Assembly (NCBI RefSeq): GCF_005885635.1
Contig: NZ_VATY01000002.1
Span: forward strand, 930,001-994,000
Length of the DNA stretch: 64,000 nt
Direction of reading: 5' to 3'
Source: Maribacter algarum (ex Zhang et al. 2020)
Lineage (GTDB): Bacteria > Bacteroidota > Bacteroidia > Flavobacteriales > Flavobacteriaceae
Shown here: positions 44,352 to 53,569 of the stretch, piece by piece
How positions within the stretch are numbered: position 1 is the stretch's first letter
Layout: the number at the start of each line of letters is the position of its first letter
Translations under genes and position numbers: made by a program
Notes under the pieces: generated by a model
Databases searched by the model: none
Told to the model about the DNA's origin: nothing
The model's input: only the letters and a program-made list of their open reading frames with translations

Positions 44352-46376
44352 TTATGTTAGTCCGTTATATTTTCTTATAAACCATTCCGCTGCTAATGCT
44401 GCGATAATGATTGCTAAAAGTACGCGAAAATCTATTAAGGACACTATATTTTTAGTGGCTTTTTGAGTAGGTACAAAACGACTATCGTTAAGTAAACTTT
44501 GTACCAAGTCGTCCATATTGTTTGGGAAATATAGTTTTCCATTTGTTGTAGATGCCAATTGTCTCAACTTTTTATAATTAGTGGACAAGAATTGTTTTTC
44601 TACATCGAAATCCAAGATTGTAAAACTCCCAGACTGTTTTCTATTTTCTTGTTCAACATTCACAATAAATGCATATTGTCCAGGAGGTAAATCACTTAAA
44701 TCGGCCTCATAGAAGTTATTTTTTAATAACATGGGAATCTCTTGGGAACTTCCACTTTCTGTATTCTTTAGTTTTACAACTAAGGAAGCATTTGAATCGA
44801 ATACAAAAGCCTCATCAAAATAGGATGCTTTTATCTTAGCATCATTGCTACCTTCATAGACGGATTTATAATCTACATCCAGCCTATTCTTTCCTTTGTT
44901 GGAGGAAAGGTATAGCATCAACTTGCCTATAAAATCATCAAAATTTTGAAAGTTTTGATTGTTTCTAAAGCTCTGCATTCGCCATTTCCAAATGTTTTCG
45001 CCCGTTAAAACAATCTCTTTGCCATTCTCATTGTCAAGGGCAAAAAGCAAAGGCGATTTTAAAGTGGCGCCAAAGACTTTCATTTGTACTAAAGTTTCAG
45101 CACCATCCACTTTAATACCTCCTGCATTGCTGTCTAATGGTGGAAAATCATCCATGGTAAAATCGGTGATATCGAACTTTGAAAAAGAAGGATTCAGAAC
45201 TCCAATCACCTCTTGTATCGGATAGCCGTCTCCTAAGTTATATTTTCTAGATGCCTTATTTATTGTGCTCCAGTTTGTTTTAGTTCCTCCAATGGTAAAA
45301 ACACTTGCCTTTTTCTGCTTTAAATAGGTATAGATGGTTGTAAAGGATGGATTCGGTTGATATAACAGGAACACATCTACATCATCAAAATCCTTCAGGT
45401 TTGCCGTCGGCTTCTTAATGCTTACCGAACGCTGTTCATTACTTTCAATGGCTTTCCGTAAGGTTCCAATATCTGGATGTATCATACTTGAGATGATGGC
45501 GATGTTGGTTTTTTCGTCAATAACTTCAACAACAGCATTTCGAATGTTGTTCTCTTTATTTCGCTCTCCATCTAAGGTACTAAGCTCTATTTGAATGCTC
45601 TTTATACCTACTGAACCGGCATCTAAGTTTGTTTTAATTGTTTTTGAACTATTCGTATTTGACAGCTTAGTATTTTCACGATATACCGTATTCCCGTTCA
45701 CTTTTATGCTTACTGTAGAATTCACCTCTCTTGACCCATCATATGAAACGTAAATTTCTAAAGGGTACTTGTTTTTGAGAAATGCATATTTATTACTATT
45801 GACTTGATTAATACGGAGGTCTTCGTATTGGGTAGTATCACCAATAGCAATGGGGTAAATAGGAAGTTTGGCATTTCTTCCTGAAAAGATGTAGTCCTGC
45901 CCTATTGTACTATTTCCATCGGTAAGAAGAACCATAGTGGAATTCGTGTTGGCATAAATTTCATCAAGTGAATTTATAGCTTTCGAAATATTGGTGTTGT
46001 TCTCAAGAAAGGAAAGACTATCTGTTTGTTGAACAGAATTACCAAAATGGTACGGTGCAACGCTAAACTTATCTACAAGACTTGCATTTACCTTTAATTT
46101 GTTTAAAACTTCTTGAACTTTTTCTTTTGAATCGGCTAGTGATGATGAATTGTCGGTCAGTAGAATTAGATTGGTCTTTTCAAGACTATATTCATTCTTT
46201 GAGAACTTAGGATTGATAAGCAATATGAAAAGTCCGAATAAACCAATAAAACGCAAAAAAGAGAGTAAGGCATTAAGCTTTCCTCTCTTTTTAGAATTAT
46301 AATAATACTGAAACAACACCATCCCTAAAGCCACAATTGCAGCTAAAATAATAAGGAGAACGGTGCTTGTTTGCAT
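44352..46376 (-). CDS. VWA-like membrane protein
   Basis: Protein of 674 residues. Two N-terminal helices (about 5-22 and 38-57), a VWA-like domain (about 65-185) with LLTDNSSSLADS in place of the usual DxSxS site and MVLLTDGNSTIG, then beta-rich domains, and a C-terminal helix (about 650-668). The first metal motif reads DNSSS, which matches DxSxS. Common in Flavobacteriaceae next to prohibitin and fabG; role unknown. Follows fabG by 4 bases. Confidence 0.75.
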   Translation of the reverse strand: MQTSTVLLIILAAIVALGMVLFQYYYNSKKRGKLNALLSFLRFIGLFGLFILLINPKFSKNEYSLEKTNLILLTDNSSSLADSKEKVQEVLNKLKVNASLVDKFSVAPYHFGNSVQQTDSLSFLENNTNISKAINSLDEIYANTNSTMVLLTDGNSTIGQDYIFSGRNAKLPIYPIAIGDTTQYEDLRINQVNSNKYAFLKNKYPLEIYVSYDGSREVNSTVSIKVNGNTVYRENTKLSNTNSSKTIKTNLDAGSVGIKSIQIELSTLDGERNKENNIRNAVVEVIDEKTNIAIISSMIHPDIGTLRKAIESNEQRSVSIKKPTANLKDFDDVDVFLLYQPNPSFTTIYTYLKQKKASVFTIGGTKTNWSTINKASRKYNLGDGYPIQEVIGVLNPSFSKFDITDFTMDDFPPLDSNAGGIKVDGAETLVQMKVFGATLKSPLLFALDNENGKEIVLTGENIWKWRMQSFRNNQNFQNFDDFIGKLMLYLSSNKGKNRLDVDYKSVYEGSNDAKIKASYFDEAFVFDSNASLVVKLKNTESGSSQEIPMLLKNNFYEADLSDLPPGQYAFIVNVEQENRKQSGSFTILDFDVEKQFLSTNYKKLRQLASTTNGKLYFPNNMDDLVQSLLNDSRFVPTQKATKNIVSLIDFRVLLAIIIAALAAEWFIRKYNGLT

Positions 46377-46380
46377 ATTC

Positions 46381-47127
46381 TTATGTCAACATTCCGCCAT
46401 CGACATTAAGCACTTGACCAGTTACATATGCCGATAAATCAGATGCAAAAAATAAACATGCGTTAGCAATATCTTCTGGGGCCCCTCCCCTTTTTAGAGG
46501 AATACCTTCACGCCAGCCTTGAACAACTTTCTCATCCAACTTTGCTGTCATTTCTGTTTCAATAAATCCAGGGGCTATAGCGTTGCATCTTATGTTTCTA
46601 GATCCTAATTCTAAGGCAATGGATTTTGTAAAACCAATCATTCCAGCCTTTGAAGCGGCATAATTTGCTTGTCCTGCATTTCCTTTCACGCCAACTACAC
46701 TACTCATATTGATGATTGAACCTTTACGCTGCTTCAACATAGTTCGCTGAACAGCTTTTGTCATATTGAAGACTGATTTCAAATTAATCTCAATGACCTT
46801 ATCGAAATCCTCCTCGGCCATACGCATTAGTAAATTATCTTTGGTGATACCGGCATTATTAATAAGTACGTCGATGCCTCCAAATTCTTCTAAAACATTG
46901 GCTACTAAAGTTTCCGACTCGTTAAAGCTCGCCGCATTACTTTTATAGGCCTTGGCTTTCACGCCTTTAGCAGTAAGTTCTTTTTCAAGTGCTAAAGCAG
47001 GGGCTTCGCTCGAACTATAAGTAAATGCGATGTTTGCGCCATGTTCGGCGAATACTTGAGCAATTCCAGTTCCTATACCCCTACTTGCTCCAGTAATAAT
47101 TACATTTTTTCCTTCTAGCAATTTCAT
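46381..47127 (-). CDS. fabG: 3-oxoacyl-ACP reductase
   Basis: Short-chain dehydrogenase of 248 residues, NADPH-dependent reductase of fatty-acid elongation. Cofactor loop GASRGIG (13-19), NNAG (90-93), catalytic S143, Y156 and K160 (ANYAASK). FabG signature features are APGFIETEMT and YVTGQVLNVDGGM at the end. The neighbouring genes are not fatty-acid genes, but the sequence fits FabG better than a generic SDR. Confidence 0.93.
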   Translation of the reverse strand: MKLLEGKNVIITGASRGIGTGIAQVFAEHGANIAFTYSSSEAPALALEKELTAKGVKAKAYKSNAASFNESETLVANVLEEFGGIDVLINNAGITKDNLLMRMAEEDFDKVIEINLKSVFNMTKAVQRTMLKQRKGSIINMSSVVGVKGNAGQANYAASKAGMIGFTKSIALELGSRNIRCNAIAPGFIETEMTAKLDEKVVQGWREGIPLKRGGAPEDIANACLFFASDLSAYVTGQVLNVDGGMLT

Positions 47128-47128
47128 T

Positions 47129-47193
47129 CTTAAGGTTGGTATTTAAGTTTTAGTTGAATTCAAAAATACGATTTCTATACCAACCTTGTTAAG
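47129..47193. repeat. long-range inverted repeat between the M16 protease and fabG genes
   Basis: CTTAAGGTTGGTAT (47129-47142) is the reverse complement of ATACCAACC-TTG-TTAAG (47177-47193) apart from a 3-base insertion. It makes a 14-bp interrupted stem with a 34-base loop, spanning the M16 stop to just before the fabG ATG. No T tract, so not a standard terminator; could be an RNA processing or stability element. Confidence 0.6.
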
Positions 47194-50152
47194 ATTTTAT
47201 TGGAGCAGGTTTCTCATAATTGAACAAGTAATCCACATCTAGTTCTTTTACCTTGCCAAATTTCTCTAATGCTTTGATATCAACATCTTTCTTATTTCCA
47301 ATGACCATTAAATCATAGTTAGAGCCTTTGATATTTTCATTAAAGAAATTTCGCAAATCCTCAATGGTCATATTTTGAATCGCTTCGTACATTTCCTTTT
47401 TGTTATTCTCTGTCATACCTCTTTTTTTCAATCTTTCATGAGACCAAAAGATATTTGTTTTATTGGTACGTTCCGCTGCCATCCTTTTTAAAGTAGACTC
47501 TTTTGCAGCATTAAAATTCTCTTCGGCTTCTGGCATGTTGTTCATTAATTCTAACATAGCGTCCATTGCTTGGTCCATTTTGTTAGCTTGGGTACCAACG
47601 TAGGCATAAACATAGTCCGGGTCGTTGGCTTTACTTGCTCCTGAGTAGGCAGAGAAAGCGGAGTAAGCGAGTGATTTTGACTCTCTTATCTCTTGAAAAA
47701 CTATTGATGATAATCCACTACCGAAGTAAGAATTAAACAGGGAAGAAACCGCCATTTTCTTCGGGTCAAAGGTATCGCCTTTTGCCATAAATAGCATTTC
47801 AGACTGTACCATATCGTAATCTACAAAGTAAACATTACTACCCATATCTTTTGGGTTATACTTCTTTGGCTCTGGGTATGTCATAAACTCTTTCGGAGCA
47901 GTATGCTTAGCTTCAATAGCGGCAATACCATCTTGTTCATCCTTGCCATAGTAGAAGAAATTATGTTTATAATTTCGAAGAGTCTTTACCATTTCTACAA
48001 GCTCATTCGGGTCAATAGCCTTTAATTCTTCTATCGTATATACGTCACGTAAACTTGAGTTGTCTCCAAACTTGCCATATTCCCAAAGACCATTCCACAT
48101 AATCGCTCCCTTGTTAGATTTTGTTTCTTCACGCTCTTTGGCCAGTTTCAATACATACTTATCATATGCAGACTGGTCCGCTCTTGCATTTGCCCATAAA
48201 TCTTCAAGTAGACCCAGACCAGCATCTATATTTTCACGCAAACCGGATAAGTAAATTCCAGATTTATCGCTTTGAGAATATACCCCGTAATTCACACCTA
48301 GCTTGTAGAACTCTTTTTTAATTTCTTCAGACGACTTAGTGTCCGTTCCAACATACTCAAAGAAGCCAATAGCCAAATCTAATTTTCTATCATGGTCTTT
48401 GCCCATTTCAAAAAAGATATAAAGTTGCGCTAAATCATTAATGTCATTTTTAACATACTCATATTTTAGCCCATTGTTGAGCGTACTAGTTTTAATAGCC
48501 GAAGCGTAATCGATGAACTTTGGCTCAATCTTGGTTGCTTCCATGGCATCAAAATTAGTCAAGAACTCAGATTTCTTGCCTCTATTCAATTCTATTGGAG
48601 TAATACCAGGGTTGTCAACTTTTACCTGATTATCATCTTTACCTTGTCTCTTATATACAACTCCATAATTATCTCCATAAAACTTATTGGCAAAATCCAC
48701 TAATTCTTGCTTGGTTACCTTTTTCATTTCGTCAATACGTTTTACACGGCCCTCCCAATCTTGAAAGTGCACGAAAGCATCTACATAGGCATAGGCCACA
48801 GATGACGCATTCTCAAGCTGACGCATCTCCGATAACTTAAGGTCATTGGTAACGGCATCAATCATCCAATCTTCAAACTCACCTTTTTTAATTAGTTCAA
48901 TTTGATCTAGCAAGAGCTGTTTCACTTCGTCAAGGTTTTGCCCAGATTTTGGATAACCATACATAATGTGCATACCATAATCCGTTAAAAACTGTGTATA
49001 CGAACCAGCACGCTGTACTTTTTGTTCTTGATTTAAATTCAAATCAATTAAACCGGCAGTACTATTAGCCAGTATATAATCCACAAGATTAACATACTTC
49101 TCATCTTCTGAACCCAATCCAGCTGTTCGATAGGCCATCATCATGTTTTCTGATTCTGGTCCGAACACTTCCTTTTTTACGGACTTGACCATCGGCTCTT
49201 CAACAGGTCTTTTTGGATGTATCACTTCTTTGTACTCAAACTTTCCGAAAGCCTCATTTACTTTTTTAATTGTTTCTTCAAATTCAATATCACCAACTAG
49301 AATTACAGCCATATTGTTAGGCACATAATAGGTGTTGAAGTAATTATGAATTGCTTCCATTGACGGGTTTTTCAAATGTTCAGAAATTCCGATTGTTGTC
49401 TGCTGACCATAAGGATGCGTTGGAAATAGGGCATCATTCAATGCGGTATTTACTTTTCGTCTATCTGAATCTTGCCCTCTGTTGAACTCTTCATAAACAG
49501 CCTCTAACTCCGTATGAAATAATCTCAGAACCAATTGACTAAAACGCTCAGATTCGAGGTGGAGCCATTTATCAAGCTCGTTCGTTGGTATTTTATTTGT
49601 GTAAACTGTTTCTTCATGCCATGTCCATGCATTTGTTCCTTCGGCACCCAACGAACTTACCATTTTATCATATTCATTGGCGATTGAAATTTTCGAAGCT
49701 TCTAAAGAAAGACTATCGATAGACTTATAAATCGCTTTTTTTGCATCTGGATCTTTTTCTGCCTTATGCTTTTCATATAAATCTGAAATCATTTCAAGTT
49801 TCACCTTTTCTTCTTCCCAATTTTGGGTTCCGATCTCGTCAGTACCCTTGAATACCATATGTTCAAGATAATGGGCCAAACCTGTATTGTCGGCAGGATC
49901 GTAAACAGAACCAGCACGAACAGGAATGAAAGTCTGTATTTTTGGTTCATCAGTATTCTTACTGAGATATACTTTAAGACCATTTTCCAAGGTATATAAT
50001 CTTAAACCTGTGGGGTCATTGGTAACGGACTCATAGGTAAATCCGTTGGCGTCTTTAGCAGTTATTGTAGTTACCGTGTCCTCTGTAGCGTTCTGCTTAC
50101 AAGAAGAAAAAAGTATTGTTCCTAAAAATAGGAGTAAGAATGTTTTTTTCAT
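47189..50152 (-). CDS. M16 (insulinase-family) zinc protease, lipoprotein
   Basis: Protein of 987 residues with lipobox FSSC (Cys18). Two fused M16 units: the first (about 50-500) is active, with HYLEH (94-98) and the third zinc ligand in EAVYEEFNRG; the second (about 530-970) lacks HxxEH, as usual. M16B-type peptidases degrade small peptides in the periplasm or at the outer membrane. Upstream of fabG with 61 bases between. Confidence 0.92.
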   Translation of the reverse strand: MKKTFLLLFLGTILFSSCKQNATEDTVTTITAKDANGFTYESVTNDPTGLRLYTLENGLKVYLSKNTDEPKIQTFIPVRAGSVYDPADNTGLAHYLEHMVFKGTDEIGTQNWEEEKVKLEMISDLYEKHKAEKDPDAKKAIYKSIDSLSLEASKISIANEYDKMVSSLGAEGTNAWTWHEETVYTNKIPTNELDKWLHLESERFSQLVLRLFHTELEAVYEEFNRGQDSDRRKVNTALNDALFPTHPYGQQTTIGISEHLKNPSMEAIHNYFNTYYVPNNMAVILVGDIEFEETIKKVNEAFGKFEYKEVIHPKRPVEEPMVKSVKKEVFGPESENMMMAYRTAGLGSEDEKYVNLVDYILANSTAGLIDLNLNQEQKVQRAGSYTQFLTDYGMHIMYGYPKSGQNLDEVKQLLLDQIELIKKGEFEDWMIDAVTNDLKLSEMRQLENASSVAYAYVDAFVHFQDWEGRVKRIDEMKKVTKQELVDFANKFYGDNYGVVYKRQGKDDNQVKVDNPGITPIELNRGKKSEFLTNFDAMEATKIEPKFIDYASAIKTSTLNNGLKYEYVKNDINDLAQLYIFFEMGKDHDRKLDLAIGFFEYVGTDTKSSEEIKKEFYKLGVNYGVYSQSDKSGIYLSGLRENIDAGLGLLEDLWANARADQSAYDKYVLKLAKEREETKSNKGAIMWNGLWEYGKFGDNSSLRDVYTIEELKAIDPNELVEMVKTLRNYKHNFFYYGKDEQDGIAAIEAKHTAPKEFMTYPEPKKYNPKDMGSNVYFVDYDMVQSEMLFMAKGDTFDPKKMAVSSLFNSYFGSGLSSIVFQEIRESKSLAYSAFSAYSGASKANDPDYVYAYVGTQANKMDQAMDAMLELMNNMPEAEENFNAAKESTLKRMAAERTNKTNIFWSHERLKKRGMTENNKKEMYEAIQNMTIEDLRNFFNENIKGSNYDLMVIGNKKDVDIKALEKFGKVKELDVDYLFNYEKPAPIKS

Positions 50153-50216
50153 GAGTATACGTTTTTGACTGATTTAAGTTTGATAATTGTTATAAAGACT
50201 GACAAGATTATATAAA

Positions 50217-50250
50217 AAATCCATCATACTAAAGTAAGAATGATGGATTT
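50217..50250 (-). terminator. intrinsic terminator after sucD
   Basis: On the minus strand AAATCCATCAT (50250-50240), a 12-base loop and ATGATGGATTT (50227-50217), then further T residues. A perfect 11-bp stem with a T tail about 40 bases after the sucD stop. Confidence 0.85.
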
Positions 50251-50290
50251 AATTCAAATGAATATTTAAGAATGTTTAACACAATTCCTA

Positions 50291-51163
50291 CTATCCCATT
50301 ACCTCTTTTACTTTTTTGCCTATTTCTGCAGGAGAATCTACGACGTGAATTCCATGTTCTCGCATAATTTTCTTTTTTGCCTGTGCTGTATCGTCGCTTC
50401 CTCCTACAATAGCTCCTGCATGTCCCATTGTTCTTCCAGCGGGTGCAGTTTCACCGGCAATGAAACCAACTACAGGCTTCTTGCTTCCACTCGCCTTATA
50501 CCATTTTGCTGCATCTGCTTCTAATTGTCCACCTATTTCACCTATCATAACCACACATTCGGTCTCTGGGTCGTTAATCAATAGTTCAACAGCTTCTTTC
50601 GTTGTAGTTCCAATTATAGGATCTCCACCAATACCAATGGCAGTGGTAATACCTAATCCTTGACGAACTACTTGGTCAGCTGCCTCATAGGTAAGAGTAC
50701 CTGATTTTGACACGATACCTACGTTCCCTTTTTTGAAAACAAATCCAGGCATAATGCCTACTTTAGCCTCTCCTGGAGTAATAACTCCTGGGCAATTAGG
50801 ACCAACCAATCGGCAGTTTCTATCCTTAATATAATTTGAGGCTTTTACCATATCAGCTACGGGTATGCCTTCTGTAATAGTTATAATAACTTTTATTCCA
50901 GCATCTGCAGCTTCCATAATCGCGTCAGCAGCAAAAGCCGGTGGAACAAAAATAATAGTAGTATCAGCATCTACATTTTCAACAGCTTCCTCAACTGTGT
51001 TAAAAACAGGTTTCCCTAAATGCTCTTGACCACCTTTTCCTGGAGTGACGCCACCTACTACCTGGGTACCGTATTCAATCATTTGCTCGGCATGAAAAGT
51101 TCCTTCACTACCTGTAAAACCCTGAACTATTATTTTCGAATCCTTATTAACTAAAACGCTCAT
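50291..51163 (-). CDS. sucD: succinyl-CoA ligase, alpha subunit
   Basis: TCA-cycle enzyme subunit of 290 residues that forms succinate and NTP from succinyl-CoA. CoA-binding N-terminal domain ([15 protein letters not shown]) and phosphohistidine H248 in [12 protein letters not shown]. Length is standard. The beta subunit (sucC) is not in the window, as in many Bacteroidota. Own promoter at 51189 and terminator at 50217. Confidence 0.96.
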   Translation of the reverse strand: MSVLVNKDSKIIVQGFTGSEGTFHAEQMIEYGTQVVGGVTPGKGGQEHLGKPVFNTVEEAVENVDADTTIIFVPPAFAADAIMEAADAGIKVIITITEGIPVADMVKASNYIKDRNCRLVGPNCPGVITPGEAKVGIMPGFVFKKGNVGIVSKSGTLTYEAADQVVRQGLGITTAIGIGGDPIIGTTTKEAVELLINDPETECVVMIGEIGGQLEADAAKWYKASGSKKPVVGFIAGETAPAGRTMGHAGAIVGGSDDTAQAKKKIMREHGIHVVDSPAEIGKKVKEVMG

Positions 51164-51188
51164 GTATAAATCGGTTTATTTTTTGCTG

Positions 51189-51223
51189 CAAAAATATAGG
51201 TTTGCTAACGAAAAGGAAAGCAA
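51189..51223 (-). promoter_or_regulatory. sucD promoter candidate
   Basis: On the minus strand TTG (51223-51221), a 24-base spacer and TATTTTTG (51196-51189), a perfect TAnnTTTG. About 25 bases before the sucD ATG. The same spacing occurs at 60270-60304. Confidence 0.55.
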
Positions 51224-51239
51224 TACCTTGCATATTATT

Positions 51240-52172
51240 TTATTCTTCTAATTTCTTTAAAATGGAGGGAATCTTTTTGACATAAGCCAGTTGTTTCAAT
51301 TTTTCCCTAGATTCCTCAATCGGAGTTCCAAAATAGCTTTTACCGCCAGCTACCGACTTGGTAACGCCTGTCTGCCCCATAATTACGGCACCCTTGCCTA
51401 TGGTAATGCCGGAATTGGTCCCCACTTGTCCCCAAATGGTAACTTCATCTTCAATAACAACACATCCAGCAATTCCCGTTTGGGAAGCTATTAAACATTT
51501 TTCTCCAATCATGGTATCATGGCCAACATGCACTTGGTTGTCAAGTTTGCTTCCTTTTTTGATGGTTGTGTCCCCTGTTACACCTTTGTCTATAGTACAT
51601 AGCGCGCCAATCTCTACATTGTCTTCTAGCACTACTCGACCTCCCGAAATCAATTTATCAAATCCCTCTGGCCGATTCTTGTAATAAAAAGCGTCTGAAC
51701 CTAAAACACAGCCCGCCTGTAGAATGACATTATTGCCTATAACGCAATTATCATATATGGATACATTGGAATGAATCAAACAATTATCACCTACACTAAC
51801 ATTATTTCCAATGAAAACATTCGGCTGAATAATCGTGTTCTTGCCAATTTTAGCAGAATCGGCAATCGAATTATTTGCCTTTTCAAATGGTTTGAAAAAT
51901 TTGGTGAGTTTATTAAAATCCCTAAAAGGGTCATTTGAAATCAATAAGGCTTTTCCTTTTGGACAGTTAACTTCTTTATTGATGAGTACCACAGATGCAT
52001 CACAATTCAAAGCTTTATCATAGTACTTCGGATGGTCGACAAAAACAATCTCACCTTTTTTAACGACATGGATTTCATTCATCCCTAAAACAGAGAAATC
52101 ATCATCTCCAACGTATTTAGAGTCAATGATTTCTGAAATCTGTTTTAAAGTATAAGTTATAGGGAATCTCAC
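51240..52172 (-). CDS. LpxD-like acyltransferase paralogue
   Basis: Protein of 310 residues with an LpxD-type N-terminal domain (about 1-100) and a left-handed parallel beta-helix of hexapeptide repeats (about 100-270: IGKNTIIQPNVFIGNNVSVGD and on). Active-site-like His in NQVHVGHDT. It differs clearly from the full LpxD at 54960 and is shorter. It may use a different acyl chain or sugar, or act in another pathway. 19 bases after efp on the same strand. Confidence 0.82.
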   Translation of the reverse strand: MRFPITYTLKQISEIIDSKYVGDDDFSVLGMNEIHVVKKGEIVFVDHPKYYDKALNCDASVVLINKEVNCPKGKALLISNDPFRDFNKLTKFFKPFEKANNSIADSAKIGKNTIIQPNVFIGNNVSVGDNCLIHSNVSIYDNCVIGNNVILQAGCVLGSDAFYYKNRPEGFDKLISGGRVVLEDNVEIGALCTIDKGVTGDTTIKKGSKLDNQVHVGHDTMIGEKCLIASQTGIAGCVVIEDEVTIWGQVGTNSGITIGKGAVIMGQTGVTKSVAGGKSYFGTPIEESREKLKQLAYVKKIPSILKKLEE

Positions 52173-52191
52173 TTAGTGAAAATATTTCTGA

Positions 52192-52758
52192 TTATTCCTT
52201 TACACGTTCCATATACGTGCCTTTTTCGGTATCTACTTTAATTTTATCGCCTTCATTTATGAAGAGTGGCACATTTACTTCCGCCCCTGTTTCAACTTTC
52301 GCTGGTTTAGTTGCATTGGTGGCCGTATTTCCTTTTACACCTGGCTCCGTGTAGGTGATTTCTAAAATGACACTCGCCGGCATGTCTACCGATAAGGGCA
52401 TACTATCTTCTGTATTGAACATTATCTTGACCACTTCACCTTCTTTCAGAAGACCTGGAGCATCTAAACTACTTTCTTCAAGGGTAATCTGATTATAATC
52501 ATCTGTATTCATGAAGTGATAGGTCTCACCTTCAGCATACAAATACTGATACGAGCGGGTTTCTACCCGTACATCCTCAATTTTATGTCCTGCAGAAAAA
52601 GTATTATCAATAACCTTTCCTGTGGTTACACTTTTTAGTTTTGTTCTAACAAATGCAGGGCCTTTCCCCGGTTTTACATGTAAAAACTCTATAATTTTAA
52701 AAATATCATTGTTGTACCGAATGCACAATCCTTTTCTTATATCTGATGTAGACGCCAT
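52192..52758 (-). CDS. efp: translation elongation factor P
   Basis: Protein of 188 residues with three beta-barrel domains. It relieves ribosome stalling at consecutive prolines. The modified loop is HVKPGKGPAFVRTK (about 28-41), with Lys at the tip; ITYTEPGVKGNTATNATKPA lies in the third domain and matches EF-P well. Sits between lpxA and the LpxD paralogue. Confidence 0.96.
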   Translation of the reverse strand: MASTSDIRKGLCIRYNNDIFKIIEFLHVKPGKGPAFVRTKLKSVTTGKVIDNTFSAGHKIEDVRVETRSYQYLYAEGETYHFMNTDDYNQITLEESSLDAPGLLKEGEVVKIMFNTEDSMPLSVDMPASVILEITYTEPGVKGNTATNATKPAKVETGAEVNVPLFINEGDKIKVDTEKGTYMERVKE

Positions 52759-52782
52759 TTTATATGTGATCTAAGGTTGTTA

Positions 52783-53568
52783 TTAATTGTTACTAAAGTA
52801 GCCTTTCATAATTCCGCGCTGAGAATCTCTAATAAATTGCAAAATTTCATCTCTTTCTGGGGTTGCCTCCATTTCTGCTTCGATGATTTGTACGGCCTGG
52901 CTGTTGTTATAATTCTTCTGGTAAAGAATACGATAGATATTCTGTATCTCCCGAATTTTTTCTGATTCAAATCCTCTTCTACGCAACCCTACGGAGTTGA
53001 TTCCAACGTAGGATAGTGGTTCTCGAGCCGCTTTCACGAATGGAGGAACATCTTTTCGTACCAAAGAACCTCCGGTAACAAATGCATGTTGACCAACGGA
53101 TACAAATTGATGCACCGCAACCAATCCCGCAAGAATGACATTATCTCCAATGGTTACGTGACCTGCAAGGGTCGAGTTATTGGAAAAAATGCAATTGTTG
53201 CCGACTAAACAATCATGAGCTACATGACAATAGGCCATGATAAGACAATTCTTGCCAATCACGGTTTTATTTCTATCCGAAGTACCTTTATGAATTGTAG
53301 CGCATTCACGAATGGTTGTTCCATTACCTATGGTTACGGTAGTATCCTCGCCATCGTATTTTAAATCTTGTGGAGGGGCAGAAATTACGGCTCCTGGAAA
53401 AATATTACAGTTTTTACCGATTCTTGCACCTTCCATAATAGTGACATTCGAACCAATCCAAGTACCATCACCGATGGTAACATTATTATGTATTGTGGTG
53501 AATGGCTCTACTACTACGTTTTTGGCAATCTTAGCGCCAGGGTGAATGTAAGCTAGGGGTTGATTCAT
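52783..53568 (-). CDS. lpxA: UDP-N-acetylglucosamine acyltransferase
   Basis: Lipid A synthesis, first step, 261 residues. Left-handed beta-helix of hexapeptide repeats (about 5-190), with the catalytic His in LVAVHQFVSVG, then a helical C-terminal part (IREIQNIYRILYQKNYN). Two bases after the lpxC/fabZ gene. Confidence 0.96.
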   Translation of the reverse strand: MNQPLAYIHPGAKIAKNVVVEPFTTIHNNVTIGDGTWIGSNVTIMEGARIGKNCNIFPGAVISAPPQDLKYDGEDTTVTIGNGTTIRECATIHKGTSDRNKTVIGKNCLIMAYCHVAHDCLVGNNCIFSNNSTLAGHVTIGDNVILAGLVAVHQFVSVGQHAFVTGGSLVRKDVPPFVKAAREPLSYVGINSVGLRRRGFESEKIREIQNIYRILYQKNYNNSQAVQIIEAEMEATPERDEILQFIRDSQRGIMKGYFSNN

Positions 53569-53569
53569 T

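Noticed and set aside
47189-50152. Shadow ORFs opposite the M16 protease and other long genes
   Set aside because: They lie antisense to genes with clear motifs, have odd composition and no signals of their own.
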